Assembly (NCBI RefSeq): GCF_963924675.1
Contig: NC_089225.1
Coordinates: forward strand, 113,369,094-113,433,093
DNA from: Phocoena phocoena
Taxonomy: Eukaryota > Chordata > Mammalia > Artiodactyla > Phocoenidae
DNA length: 64,000 bases
Reading direction: 5' to 3'
The position numbers and the translations under genes are program-made. This document shows positions 15,900 to 35,742 of this stretch, in pieces (position 1 is the stretch's first letter; each line of letters begins with the position of its first letter). A model generated the notes under the pieces. That model was not told the origin of the DNA, ran no database searches, and worked only from the letters and a program-made list of their open reading frames with translations.

Positions 15900-17497
15900 C
15901 TGGCAGGTGAGGATCAGGAGAAATAGAGACAAATTCCGGGCTCTGATTAGTTTTTATTCAACGTGCGATAGAACATTCTAGAATCCCACGAGGGTCTAAG
16001 AAGGCGGTTTGGAAACGTTAACTGATGCTGATCATTGACACACACACACGGTCCCTGTGTGCAGGCCGCCAGCGCTCCCAGGGTGAGAGAGTCCATCTCA
16101 CTTTATGCCCCCAGGACGTCTCCCAGAACACGCACTGACTGACCTGTAGAGGCACCGAGGCCCACAGGACACGGAAGTTACTCATTTGACTTTCTCACCG
16201 CGCGTCTTTCCAGTCTAAGATGTATAACAGTGATTCTAGAGAGCCTCTGAGAGAACGGGAAAGACGAGCTGAGAAAGTGGGTCAAGTAAAAATGAAAATC
16301 TCCTAAACCTGAATTTCCCTTTGCCTGAATCACCAAGGAAAATGAGAAGCCTGGGTGGGTCTGTTTTCGGGCCGTAGGCTGCCCGGCGGGAAGCCTCGCG
16401 TCCCAGCAGCCACCGCCTCTCTGGCCGCGCTGGCCCCAGGACCGAACTGTGCGGTCTCTAAGAGCCTCCACGGACGTGTCCCTCCATATTCCATCTCGGT
16501 CCATCTGCGCCCACCCTTCAGAATATCTGACAGCTCAGAGTCGAATTAGAAAGGTGACCTCAGTGAAATGCCACAAACAATCAGCGCCCGCCCCTCAGTC
16601 ACGTGGACCGTTCCGGGCCAGGAGTGACTGCACGGTGGTGACGACAGCTCCCTTTACGGTGAAGGGTCCCTTCCTGAAGCCCAGCCCCGACGCCCTCACT
16701 GGGGATTCGAGGCGGCCGAGGGCTCCGCCGCCCGTCGGCTGAAAGCCAGGCTCCCGGTCCAGCACTGCCCCCGCGCTTCCTGCGTCTCCCCACAGCTCTG
16801 TCTGCACCATCCGTGCTTCACCAGACGACAAACCAGCGCTCCTTCCCCCAGCCACCGCCCGTCCCCTCGTCCTGACGACCCACAACACGGTGTCTGTCGT
16901 CTCGGGGCCCGAGGGCGAGCCCCAGACATCACGCTCGCTGAGGGTTTTCTGCGTCCACTCCGCGCACAACTGCCTGGGTCAAGTCCTGTGACTGCCCCCG
17001 GGCGGCTCCTCCTCGACCAGGATGGACCCTGAATCCGCACGTCAACCCCGCCACCTCGGCCAGCTTCTCACGTGCACAGTCAGGGGTGTCTACAACCCGA
17101 AACACAGGCCAGAGAGCTGACCCCTGTGGTCGTGACCTTGGGACTTCAGCCTCGCGGTGCCAAGCCGTGAGCAGGTCAGCTGGAAGGCCACACGTGAGCA
17201 GACCTGAGGCCTGACTCTTAAAGCTCTAGAACAAGGAAGCACCACGAGAACTCCTTCTGGGGCAGCTGAAGTTCCCTCTCCCAGGCCTGACAACAAGACT
17301 CGCTTCTGCACACATGGCCTCCCATTCTGCACACCTCCACACGCTGCCCCCTGCATCTCTTCACCGGGACCAACCCTAACCAACTAGAGCTGCACGTACA
17401 GTTACGCCCCGCTGGACTGGCCTCTCGGGGACCGTGCATGGGCAGGCGCGAGAATGCCACAAGTCCCCTGCCCGACAGTGACCGCGTGTGTACTTAC
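15900..17497 (-). other. HDAC4 intron, 1.6 kb
   Basis: The donor is GTAAGT and the acceptor CCTGCCAG. It contains a very short CA run near 16040-16050 and no other recognisable element. Confidence 0.75.
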
Positions 17498-17553
17498 ATG
17501 GGCGTGCTCTCCTCCGCATGGTGTCCTGGGGGGCGGACCACGGCAAAGCCATT
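17498..17553 (-). CDS. HDAC4: HDAC4 small exon (56 nt): catalytic His-His pair (human residues 792-810)
   Basis: This 56-nt exon encodes NGFAVVRPPGHHAEESTP plus two bases of Met. PPGHHAEES carries the tandem histidines (H802 and H803) of the HDAC charge-relay system, universally conserved in zinc-dependent deacetylases. The acceptor is CGCGTAG and the donor CCCAT/GTAAGT. All 18 complete residues match human as I recall them. It is too short for ordinary ORF detection and was placed by motif and phase. Confidence 0.96.
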
Positions 17554-18002
17554 CTACGCGCGACACCAAAAAGGAGACATGGGGACAAAAGATTGGTTTC
17601 AGGTCAGTGAGAAAAGGCAGAGTGTGCGTGAGGACACGGTTTCCAGCTGCCTTGCGGGCGCACAGACGTAGGGCAGGATACAGGGCTGGCTGTGAGCACT
17701 TCAAAGACATCTAGGTCCCTTCTCTGAACGAGCCCTGCTGGTTATCACAAATTACTAAGATAAAAGGTGAGTCCATCCCCGATTTTCTATCTTTGACAGC
17801 CTGCTGGCAAGGCTGGGGGCTGCTCAGCTGGGGAAGCAGGGCAGGAGTGGAAGGGGCACCGTGGCCCCCCTCTGATCATAACCAGCATCCCCAGGAAGCA
17901 ACTTGACGGGAACCCTGGACGCAGATGAAACGGAGAAGGCTCGGCCGCTGCACAGATGCCGTGCCCTAGTTTGGCCTTAACGTGAATCTCTCTGCTGTCA
18001 GT

Positions 18003-18031
18003 GTAGCTCAGTTCCCAGGGGACTGAGCTAC
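18003..18031. repeat. Near-perfect hairpin, 14-bp arms with one G-T pair
   Basis: GTAGCTCAGTTCCC, one A, then GGGGACTGAGCTAC. Thirteen of 14 positions pair exactly. Confidence 0.85.
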
Positions 18032-18869
18032 GCAGAAAACAATCACTAACGCTTAGAAAGAAAATCTCAGAGGCTGGAGAGGAGCTTCAGCCCCCACCCC
18101 TGCTTAGGACCCCTGAGTCACTTATGCTTTAAAAGAACCATCTGCAAACCATCCTGCAGCCACCATAATAAAAATGGTTTAGACCGGCACCCCGGGTCTC
18201 ACAAGCGCAGGAAGCTGTGCGATCGAGGTCTGTAACAGAGACCCATGGGTCGCGGACCACGCTGACCGGGCGTGGGAAGTGTACCCAGCCGGCTGCAGAG
18301 ACCAGCTCGCGGGGGGACGGGGGGACACACTTAGTGGGAGCCCTGCCTTGGCACGCTTGGCGCTGCCAACTATCTCCCCTCTCCTGCACAGGACCCAGCG
18401 CTGCGGTTCTGCATGGCGACATGGGCCCCAGGGGTCCCGTGCCCTGGGGGCCTTTGCATAGCAACCCCAAGGCTCTGTGCCCTTCCCGCGGAGCTGAGAG
18501 CTGACCGGCGGCGGGCAGCGATGGCGGGTGGCCTTCGGGTACGGTAGCAGGAGGAGGCCCGGGCACACACGTTTGCAGGGAAAAGGAAGCTCCGTGTCAG
18601 TGCCCCAAAGCAGCAGTAAAACTTATCAATTTCATTAAACCTCGACGTCTTTTTAATACCCGTGCAAAGAGATGGGGAGGCGTGTAAATAACCCGCGGGG
18701 CCGTCACCTCAAAGAAAACGACAGACAGTGGCTGTTGTCAGGGGCGGGATTTGAGCTTTCCCGTGAAACCGAGAACTCTGGAAAACTTGTATTCGGCCCA
18801 GCTCTTCCCAGCACTGAGAAGACCTTCCTGATGAGATGGGTGGTGACATTCACGGTTTCAAAGATTGGT

Positions 18870-19255
18870 GATGCTTTGGACACCGTATAATAAAATGTGT
18901 CAAGATTTGGAAGACCAACGTGATCCAGTGAGCCCCTATTTCCAAACAACTATGCACTGTGCAAACGTCAGGATGAATGACTGGCTCCACGTGCGAGGCT
19001 GACGGAATTTCTTGTACAGGAGGACAAGCTCGCTGATGCTGTTCTAGGGTCCACACTGCAACTCATCTTCAAGAAGCTGTCACTTGTTGAATTTTGGCAA
19101 AGCATCAAAGAAGAATGCCCACGATTATCTGGAAAAGCTATTAAAATACTCCCCCTTCCCCAGTTCTGCATCTGTGCGAGGCCAGACTTTCTTTGTGTGC
19201 TTCAACTAAAACAACACGTCACCAGACACGGAAGCAGAAGCAGGTGTGAGTCCAG
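18870..19255 (+). pseudogene. Degenerate hAT transposase C-terminal fragment
   Basis: Plus-strand translation over about 19060-19180 gives 'KKLSLVEFWQSIKEECP' followed by 'LSGKAIKILPLP'. This resembles the C-terminal dimerisation region of hAT/ZBED-type transposases (FW.S...EYP.LS.KAI..LLPF). The flanking sequence no longer stays in frame, and the following 'CEAGFS'-type motif is broken. It is a fossil of a DNA transposon with no intact gene. Assignment is by motif memory only. Confidence 0.5.
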
Positions 19256-19507
19256 CTGAGCGACTAAGCTCTTCTTATTATATTTAAATTAATAAATAGT
19301 TTAAAAGCCTCAGTTTTAAACTCTAATGAGTGGTCAAGGCTGATGACACAACTCATAAAGACAGAAGCTCTTTGGGATTTTTCAGCCACTGTAAGGATGT
19401 AGCCTGGTCCCGAGATCGAATCACTACACGTGTTTTCACAAGCGTGGGAAAAGTCCCCTTGGGTTCAACAGTGGTGACAGAGCTGGGTCCGCCCGTACTC
19501 CCCATCA

Positions 19508-23548
<4,041 letters not shown>

Positions 23549-23595
23549 CCCGACACCACCGCAGGGCAGCCTGACAAACACCGATGTTAGCGAGC
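23549..23595 (-). CDS. HDAC4: HDAC4 small exon (47 nt): fourth structural zinc ligand (human residues 740-755)
   Basis: This 47-nt exon, too short for ordinary ORF detection, completes the split Gly and encodes SLTSVFVRLPCGGVG. The Cys of LPCGG is equivalent to C751, a ligand of the structural zinc together with the Cys/His cluster in the 33.8 kb exon. The acceptor is CCCTGCAG and the donor CGGG/GTAAGT. The boundary is set by the GTAAGT donor and by the next exon starting with its own Val codon. Skipping it would both shift the frame and remove the zinc ligand. One change from human is seen (Ala to Thr). Confidence 0.95.
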
Positions 23596-26500
23596 CTGCA
23601 GGGAGAAGGAGAGCCGAGGTCAGGTGGGCAGGGTCAGCCGGCGCCCCAGCCTGCAGGGAGCACGGCCCGGTGGTGCCTCAACAGCGCTCTGACACTTGTG
23701 GAGGATGCACAATGCGTCCCACGTACGCAGGGGCAAACGGTCTTCAAAGGTACCACTGTATCACCGTGTGGCCGGTGGTGGGTCCTGGGCTGAGCGGGCC
23801 CAGCCCCTGCGGAGCCCTTGCATTCTCCATGGCAACAGCCCACTCCTCACGGGGTGGGGAGACCCCCACGGAGGCTTCTGCTTCCAGCCCGAGCTGTGCA
23901 CCTGGCAGGGAACCACCCTGAGCTCCCTGCCCCCGACACTGGCTCTCAGCTCTGAGCTCTGGCCGCCCTCCCCAGCTGTAAGCAAGAGAAAGAGGCCTGG
24001 GGTTAAACCCCCGGGGTGAGCTCTTTAGACACGGAGGGGTCTTTGGGGATATAACAGCAGCCCTCTCCCCATGTACAAGTGTTCCAAGTTCACTGGGACG
24101 GTGCACAGCTAAGAAACCACACAGCCTTGAACCTGGCCTAGGAAGGCCTGCCCGGGGCCCACGCTGCAGACACAAGGCCCCCGTCCCACGAGGCTCAGGC
24201 CTGCCTCGGTGACAAGAACGGGAACTGTCTTCTTCCTCAGTGTGATCCGGGTGCTGGCTGATGACTAGCCTAAAACCTGCCTGTCATGCAGGACCAGAGG
24301 GCGGCGCAGCCACCCAGCCCCCCTCCCCAGGCTGGTGGAGTGTGAAGCCCAGGCTCCAGCTGGCCGACCCCCCTTCAGGAGCTGCCCCCATCCGGGAGGG
24401 ACTCTCTGTGCAGCCGGGTGCTCCCTGCCCCGCCTCCACCTCGCTCCCACTGCGACCCCCAGGCCTTTCCTGGCAGGTTCCACAGCCCAGCTTGGGAGCC
24501 TGCTTTCTGGACCTGGCAGAGCTGGGCCCGGTGCTGGGAGGGCTCACTCCCAACATTGCCCTCTCCCCAGCCCGAGCACCAGCTCTGCTTGGGTGGCCAT
24601 GAGCTGCTCCCGGGGCCCCAGGAAGAAAGCAGGCCTTGGGTCACAGGGTCCAGATGGCTCACCAGGGGAGCAGCCCTGGTGAGGTCTGTGCCCACCTCAT
24701 ACCGGCTCCTGGCCTGGACCACACACTGTGGACCCTCCCCGTCATGCCCCATCCCCTCCGAGATGCCCGGACGGTGGGTCCTGCCCCGGGCCTGCCCTGC
24801 CTGCGCCCACGGCTCTCCTTCAGGTCACACCCACCCCCGCCCCGGCCGCCTGCATCCCTGTCTTCTGACTGTGGTTCCCCTGCCGTGCCTTCTGACTTCA
24901 GTTAAACTGATTCTCGCGGAGCCACGCAGCCTCTGGCCCCATCCCCGTGAGGCTGGGGGCACGCCTGCCTTCTCCTCCTTGTGCCACGACTGCAGGGGAA
25001 TCAGCGGGTGCGCAGGTGGGTGGAGGGGCCGGCGGGCAGGGAAGTGATGTCCAAGGAGAGCAGCCCTGGGAGGGGCTTGCCAGGCCTGCCCTGAGCCCCC
25101 CGTGGGAGGTCCTGGGGCCGGAGGGACAGGGTGGGCTGCAGTGCATGACGGGGGGCGGGGGAGAGGGGAGCTGGCACCACGCTGTCCTGCAACAGATTCA
25201 CCCAATGGCCTGAATCAGGGAGGGTGGCACCAGCCCCCCGTGCCCCCATTGGCCCTGCCCTTGACACGCGGCAGTGGCTCTAGGTGACCACGGGCTGGGA
25301 ATGGCTTCCAGATGGTTCTCGTAACACTAACTATTCCAGCACACAGGAACGTGATGCTAGGGACGTAAGAGCTTTCTCCCAAAGAATCCAAGCGCCCGTG
25401 TGTGTGCATCCATGTACATCCATCAGTGTGTGTGTAAATATGAGTGAGAGGGGCTCTGCTGAGACTGGATTCCTGTGTTTGAAATTACAGACTGATGCAT
25501 TAAAACCATAAATCATCTGAATATTTTGATTTTGCTCATTATCTGGCCAGGAAAGACCACAATGATAAAAAAGGTAGAGGATACCCTGAATTTGGACACA
25601 AGCCTGTGCTCGGATGGACAGCAGGGCAACAGGGAAGCTGTCCTGGCCCAGAGCTCCGGAGCGGCCCAGCGGTGGCCTCTCTGCACAGCTGGTCTCCCCC
25701 GGGCCCCGGCCGCCTCGGCCGAGGCCCCAGTTGGTCAGCGAGTCCCTCCCCCACTGGCGTCCTGTGTTGCGGGGCCACCACTGCCTAGGCCAGGTCACAA
25801 AATGTTCAAGCCGAGACACGGGGTCTGACGCTTGAGGGGCACCCTTGCTCTCCCAGTCCTGGCAGGTTAGCTGACAGGCAGGCTGGGGTGCGGACGGGCG
25901 CGGGGAAGATGCTGGCTTTCTTCCGCCGCTCCTGCTGCTATGCTGTGAGCAGAGGGTCGCCTAGTAACCCTTCACCTGAGCTGGGAGAGGCACTCATGAG
26001 GTGCTCTGCAGCCCTGGGTCCGCACTCCTCAGCCCCCAGGCCAGGCTCCCTCCCCAGGTCGCTGCCATCAGAAGATGAACCCTGACTTCCAGGAACACCT
26101 ACGGTGGTGAACAGGTAGCTCCTGCAGCCCGGCCAAGCTGTGTCACTGCCCCACACTCACTACACAGGCCTCTTTGCACAAGGCTTGGAAATTTGTGGAT
26201 TCAATTAAAGAGAGGAAGGGAGATCACCCAGTAGTGTTTAAACACCACATCAGGGTACTGTTAACATCATCAACTCGTACCATGTCTGGAATAGTCAGAC
26301 TGATATACTGACGTTAGAACAACCATCAGAAATGTAAATAGGTCTCAAGTGGTAGGAAGGTATCTGCTTGGGCATCCCCACGGCAACGTGAGTAGACTTC
26401 ACAACACAAAACTCAGTAGGAGAGAAAAAGGGAACAGAACGGGTTATACCATTATGGTAAATGGAACACACACTCACAATATGTGTGTTTGTGACAACAC

Positions 26501-28201
26501 ACTTGGCTCATAAAAGAAACACTAAATACACTCCCATGGCTGCCTATGGGCGGAGCGGGGTCTGAGATGGTGGACGAACACTTCAACAAAGAAGCCACGA
26601 GCAGCAGAGGGGCTTCCAGGGACGGAGATGCTGGATGAACTGAGGGGGATCCCCCACGTGGTCACGGACACGGCTTGGCGGGAGGAAGGCGCCGGCTCCC
26701 GGCTCACCCACCGTTTACTCTTCCCCAAGGACTCCCGGCTCCGGCGTCTCTCTCATTTCCGATCACCCGTCTTAAGCCCAGTTTGGAACCAGACTGGAAG
26801 CCTCACCCGTCCTCCTGGCGGGGAACCCGAGCCTCCGTGCCTGCAGGGAGACCATCCTCCCGTCACCTGATCCCCTGCCCCATGGAGCAGCGCATGCCTA
26901 GGAGACGGGCTTGCAGAAGGACTCCTGGCGGGCTGACCAGGGGAGGGATATGGAGCGTGCGTGGACCCTGGGCCACACGGCGCGTTCAGGGGAGGCCGGC
27001 TGCTCTCAGGGCTGAGGCCCCCGGATGCTCCTGGAGACTGCTAAGGCGGGGGCTACCGGTCCTGGGACCCACGGGCAGCCCCTCCCGTGCGGGAGAACGG
27101 TCCAGGAGCCGGGCTCTGCGTTTCCTGGGGGATCCCGGGGCCCTGCCGGACGTGCCGGCCTGAAGACCCTGCACTTGGCCCACTCGGCCCCTCCCTCCAA
27201 GCCCGCTGATCTCCCCCATCCACACCGTCCTTGTCCTTGATGCCTCCTTTCCACAAAGCCCTGCCTGGGCCCAGGCCAGACCCCGTCCTCTGGGCCCGGC
27301 CGGCGCTCTGTCTCATTTCTGGACATTCTTGCTCCGATCCACACCCCTCCCTGTGCCTTGGGCTCAGCCTCTGGGCTCTCCCGGGTGTCACCTGTCCTCC
27401 GGAGCCCTGGGCCCCTTCCTGGGGGCAGCCGGCTTAGACCTCCCTGCCCTCCCGAGTCCATGACTCTGGGTGTGGGCCCTGGGCACTCCCAACAAGCCCT
27501 CTCAGTTCAGAGGACACAGATGCGTTTTGGGGGCACCAAGTGGAGGACGTTGTACACTCTGAAGAGTCTATTCCGTATCTGTGTCCAGTCTGCATCGTAG
27601 ACACCCCTCGGCCGAGGGAGAGAAGAGAGTAGCGTGCCCCCTTCCACTGGGAATGGGGACCCCCTCCTCGGGCCAGTCGCCCCCATACACCTCCTGGTTT
27701 CCTGTGTGTTATCCTAAACCACGTGGCCGAGCTTTGGAAAACCAAACTGAGTATCAGGGACGAACCTCGCTGAGTGAGGACACAGGGCCCTTGGGGGGCA
27801 GCAGTTCCCGGGACAGGAGCCGTAGGGTCTACTTCCCTGGAGTCCACGTGTGTCTGCAGAGCAGGGCTCACAACAGCCAGGGCACCTGGCTGGGCCAGGG
27901 ACCAGGCCCGGGACGTGGCCGTGGGGGGAGCAGCTCTGGAGGTCTTCCTCGGCCCACTGTGACCACACCCACTCCCGGGGGCGGGCGAAGTGAGCCCCCA
28001 GCTGACCCAGGCAGCAGAGCCCGCGTGAGGAACAGGGGCTGCACGGCCAAGACAAGAGGAGACCCTGGGCAGGCTACCGCAGGTCCGGCTCGGTGGACAC
28101 TTTGGTGGAGACAGCCCAACAGGAGGCCTCTCAGCCACACTGGTCCTGGCTGTCCTGGGGGCTTCCACATGGGGAACAGGTGGCCTTCTGACCTGCCTTC
28201 A

Positions 28202-28307
28202 CCATCCTCGGGGGGGCCTCTGTGACTGACATGGCTTCGGTGTTTTTGTCCCCCCCATCCTCGGGGGGCCCTCTGTGACTGACATGGCTTCGGTGTTTTT
28301 GTCGCCC
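28202..28307. repeat. 53-bp tandem duplication (two copies) at the LTR edge
   Basis: The unit starting 'ccatcctcgg' at 28202 is repeated at 28255 with only a couple of differences in the C/G runs. It includes 'tgtgactgacatggcttcgg' and 'tgtttttgtc'. Confidence 0.9.
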
Positions 28308-28560
28308 CCAGTTCACATGTTGGAACCCTTACTCTCAACGTGATATTAGGGGGTGGGGCCTTCGGCAGGTGATTAAGCCATAAAGATGGAGCCCTCGTGA
28401 ATGGGGTTAGTGCCTTTATAAAAGAGACCCGGGAGAGCTCCCTCACCCCTCCCATCATGAGGACCCAGCAAAAGGCACCAGCTGTGAACCGGCAAGAGGC
28501 CCTCACCCACCATGCTGGCACCCTGAGCTCGCATGTCCAGCCTCGGGGCAGGGAGCAAGC
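28224..28560 (+). mobile_element. MLT1-type (ERVL-MaLR) solitary LTR fragment
   Basis: 'gggtggggccttcggcaggt', 'gagccctcgtgaatggggtt', 'agtgcctttataaaagagac' and 'catgctggcaccctgagctc' match the MLT1 LTR pattern from memory, including the TATAAAA-like motif. It is an old, non-coding, solitary LTR. Its left edge is contained in a 53-bp tandem duplication (28202-28307). Confidence 0.75.
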
Positions 28561-30659
28561 CTGGACGTGCCCTGATTCACCCTCATACTTGACCAAGTCT
28601 GGCTGGGTGAAAACTTCAGGCTGGAAAGAACCTTCCCCCAGAACGGGCCAGGCGCTGCACTGCTACCGAGGGGCCTGACGTCGTCCTGGTTCCTGGCAGA
28701 CCTGGTCCCCTCCCTGGAACATCGCAGCACCCTTGCATCTCGTCCCTGCGCTCTGAGATTTCCCAGCGGTGCTCCCTGGCAGGGTTCTCGCGGCCGGCGG
28801 CTGGTCCTCCGGTCCTGGAACCTTCTCGTGATCACCCCAGATGCTTTCCTTTCCTTTCCGTGTCCTCCGGAAGCCCCTGCTCCCTGGGCCCTGAGTGCGA
28901 GGAACGCTCCTTGGATTTTCTTCTTGTCTCCTGTCTCCTGGTTTCCAGCTCTGGTCACCTTCCTGCTCCACTTTCCGGGACCTTGACTCACCGTTCCTTC
29001 CAGCCCCAGGACTCGATTTCCATGACCATGTTTCACTTGACTCTCTGTTCTGTTTCTTCCCTTCTCTATGGCCCTTGCTCACGTTCTGTGGATGTGGAAT
29101 CGCCCTCTTTAAGGACTTTAATGCTGTTCTTGGCTCTCTCTGCAGCGCCCCCCTCCGGTCCCCGCACCCACCCAGGAGTCTGGTCTCCAAGCTACTGCTG
29201 AGCACCTTCCAAGGTGCCGATAATCCTTGGTCTTCTGTTCGTGGCCCAGAGTGAGGACGTAAAGCCGGCGGAAGGTGCGGGGACACGGCGGGGACACGGT
29301 GGGGACATGGTGGCCTTCTGAACCATCAGCACCACGTCAAGGACCTTAGGGGGCCATCTGCTGCGGGGCCCCTGATGACAGCTTCCTTTGGGCTAGTCAG
29401 TCCCTGAAGGAGGTCCCCATCTCTGCCCGGGGCTAAAGGTCAGCGTGCCGGGAGCCCAGCATGGGGCGGGGGGTGGTGGCCTCACCGTGCTCTGTGCCTG
29501 TGTCTGTCCCAGCCCAGGGACCCTGTGCCTTTCTGTCCAGGGCTGTGGGGTTGGCAGGGCGTCGGGACAGAGGCCTCTCAGGCCCCTGTGGCCCGGTCCC
29601 CTGTCTGAGCCCCGCCTGTCCTGCACCCCGGGGCCAGGGCCCCTGCGGTCACTGTCCCTGGGCTGTCCGAGTCAGCGGGCGGAGGTGGGGGTGTCCGTCC
29701 CCGTGCCGCTCTGCAGCCCACTGCCTGGCACCGGCCGTCCAGCCCCGGGTCTCCTGCTCCTTCCCTGCCTCCCAGGTGCGAGGGTTTCTGTCTTTTAAAA
29801 GCCCTGTTGCTACACACGACCCCCACTCCCCCCAGGCCAGAGCCCGAGTGTCTCCTCGCGGCCTCCGCCACCCCAGCTCCCCGCTCTAGGGGGGCTCAGC
29901 GCCTACCGGGAGCACAGCAGAGGAGAAGACGTGCTCCCCGGGCGCGTGAATGAGTGAAGGGGAGCATGAGTGCCCGGGGAGGGAGCACGGCCGCGCTGCA
30001 GGATCCCCAGGAGGGTCAAGCCGGTCCAGCGCAGGGCTGGGCACAGAGATGACCTTCGCAACACCTGGCACGGAAACCAGAGGAAACAGCGCACAGCCCA
30101 CCCCTTCCCCCCGCCACATCTGGGACCCCAGCGGCTGTGATTCCTAGGCCCCTGCTGCCTGCTTTGGCTCGGCTCAGGGAGGAGCCCCAGGGGGCTTCTC
30201 TCCCCAGGGGGCAAAGGCAGGGATGGGGAAGGAAACCCACGGTTGGCGACTGCCCCAGTTCCAGGCAGGGGGAGGGAATTACCCAGCAGCGGTCCTGCCC
30301 GGAGGGGGGAGGGCGCCTGCGCCCGGGAGCCTGGGGGACCCTGCCCTTCTGTCAGACCCCCCCTGCCTTATGGGGAGACTCTCACCACCTCCCAAAGCAG
30401 AAGATGCCTGTTAGGAAGTTCCTTCCGTCAGGCCCAGATCCCGCCCCCTCATCTGGGGGGCTGCCTGCCAAAGCCGAAGCCCCTGGCCCCCGGGGAGGAG
30501 GGGCCAGGTGTGGGGCGGGGGGCTCGGGTTGCCACGGTGCCCCCCCCCGAGCCTCGAAGTACGTCCCCCACACCGACTCCAGGCCCAGTGCGGGGTGGCC
30601 GGGTGGCCTCCAGCAACCCAGCTCTACTGTTTAACATTCTGCAAAACCACTGGTTCTCA

Positions 30660-33910
<3,251 letters not shown>

Positions 33911-35224
33911 TCACGGCACTCGCCCAACGGTCAGAGTCCCCGCCACCCAGGGTGTGGAGGGAGCTGAGCGGCCTGCGGTGCGGGGGGCAGGCGGGGCAGG
34001 AAGAACCGAGAAGGCAGGCGGCCCGCCCCCAGGTCTCTCGGCTGTGAGCCCTGTGGCACTCACGTCCAGGGGACTGCGCTGACCCAGAAACAAGTGAGAT
34101 TTTGGTCCAAAACTCGAGTCTGTCTGTCAGGGGACTTCTCTCTCGAGCGGTTCAACCTTGTGGACTGAGATCCGTCCAAGGTTCTTGGGGCCCAGAGGCT
34201 CAGTTCTGCCCTCAGAACTTTGCAGAGCAGCTGGACAGGCGCGTGGAGCTCACATACGCGCTCGCACACACACACGGACGCAAGCGCATTTAAAATCACC
34301 CTAGAAATGGACGTAAATGGAGGAGTCCAGGAACTCACACTCACTCCCCAGCTCTGCACTCTCCACTTGGGACAGTGCCGGAAGCTGTTCAAGCCTGAGG
34401 GTGCCCAGCACAAAGCCGGCCCAGCGGCGGGGTCCCCCTCAGGAGGGAAGTGCGGTAGCCTCACCGGCCTGGGCTCCACCGCAGGGAAGCGGTGGCCCTT
34501 CCAGCTGATCAAAGTGACTGATGTCACTTGGCAGCTGCGTGGAAGGTGGTGGAACCTTCATGTCTGGAGAAAGGGGAGGGGGGCGGGGGCGGGGGGGTGG
34601 GTCAGCCCCTGGTGACATCTGCCAGGAGGCAGCCCTGTTGTCCCCGACACAGCACAGTCACACATCTGGCCTCCCAGGGTTGGGACAGTGGGAAGGTGGC
34701 TGGGTGAGTGGACGCCCTGGCAGCCACCGGCACCTGTCACTAACACCTGCTTGTTCAGGTGGAGAAGGGAGGGAGCGCCAGGCAAAGAGCAGGGGCCGTG
34801 GAGTCAGAGGTCCATGGCCGCTCCTTCTCCATGTCTGATGCTGCCAAGTGGAGGCATTAGCACCAGCCTCCGGGGGAACGAGCTTCAAGGTGAGCCTGTT
34901 TCTACAGGTCCAGCTGGACACGGCAGTGCCCGAGCCTCCCCGCTCAGTCTCTTAGAAGTTGAGCTAATGGGAGTCAGTCCCCTTGCATTGGAGGGATTCT
35001 GGGTCCACCAGCAAAACTGAGCGGTGGGGCGGGGGAGAGTGGGGTTGGACTTCTGGTAAAAAAGCAGTAGGACAGGGGCAGGTTTACAGTCAGTGCGCTA
35101 ACGAGGGTGTGCCTGGTAGCGCGTAACAGATGCACACACACGGCTATGTGGACGGCACAGACGTATGTATGTGCACAGCCCAGGGGCCCATCAGTGCCAC
35201 GACACGGCCACCCGCCCCTCCACA

Positions 35225-35400
35225 GCGTCGTCGTAGTGATAAAATCGCCTCCTGACGTTTACTGGCCACGAGGCCAGGAGCTTCAAGGTGATGCCACTGT
35301 CATCCCCCTTCACAGATGGGAAACGGCAGCAGAGCCGGTCTGCAGAGTGAGCGGGAAGCGGCCAGCATGCTGGGCAGACACGCGTGGGCTCGGAAGATGC
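35225..35400 (+). mobile_element. Probable MIR fragment
   Basis: 'cactgtcatcccccttcaca' followed by 'gatgggaaac' and 'agagccggtctgcagagtga' follows the MIR core pattern (attatccccattttacagatgaggaaactgaggc). It is diverged. Confidence 0.45.
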
Positions 35401-35590
35401 CAAGAATGGCCGACAGCAGTGCAGGGCCCCCAGAGTCCTGGCTTCGTGAAATGCACAACGTCTGTGTCTACCTGTCTGTCTGGCTACGCGCAGAAACACC
35501 CCAGGAGATGTGACCTGAACGCCGACAATGGCTCCTCCGGGGGGCAGGGTTGGGGCACCCGTTAGCTTCTCAGGTTTCCATCACATGTGC

Positions 35591-35742
35591 TTTTTTTTTT
35601 TTTTTAAGTATTTATTTATTTATTTGGCAGCACCGGTTCTTAGTTGCGGCACGTGGGATCTTAGTTCCCTGACCGGGGATAGAACCAGGGCCCCTGCCTT
35701 GGGAGCGCGGTGTCTTAGCCACTGGACCGCCAGGGAACTCCC
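35591..35742 (-). mobile_element. CHR-type tRNA-derived SINE (short form), minus strand
   Basis: Read on the minus strand it starts 'gggagttccctggcggtcca' and continues with a tRNA-like body ('ggttctatccccggtcaggg', B-box like). It ends '...gtgccgcaactaag' and a TTTA/AAAT-rich tail at 35591-35625. A short near-match of 'catgtgc' flanks both sides. It is an older CHR-1-like copy in the same orientation as HDAC4. Confidence 0.85.

Noticed and set aside
28224..28560. LTR as an active promoter for a gene
   Set aside because: The element is an old, truncated solitary LTR. A TATAAAA-like motif alone, without transcript evidence or a downstream gene, is not enough.
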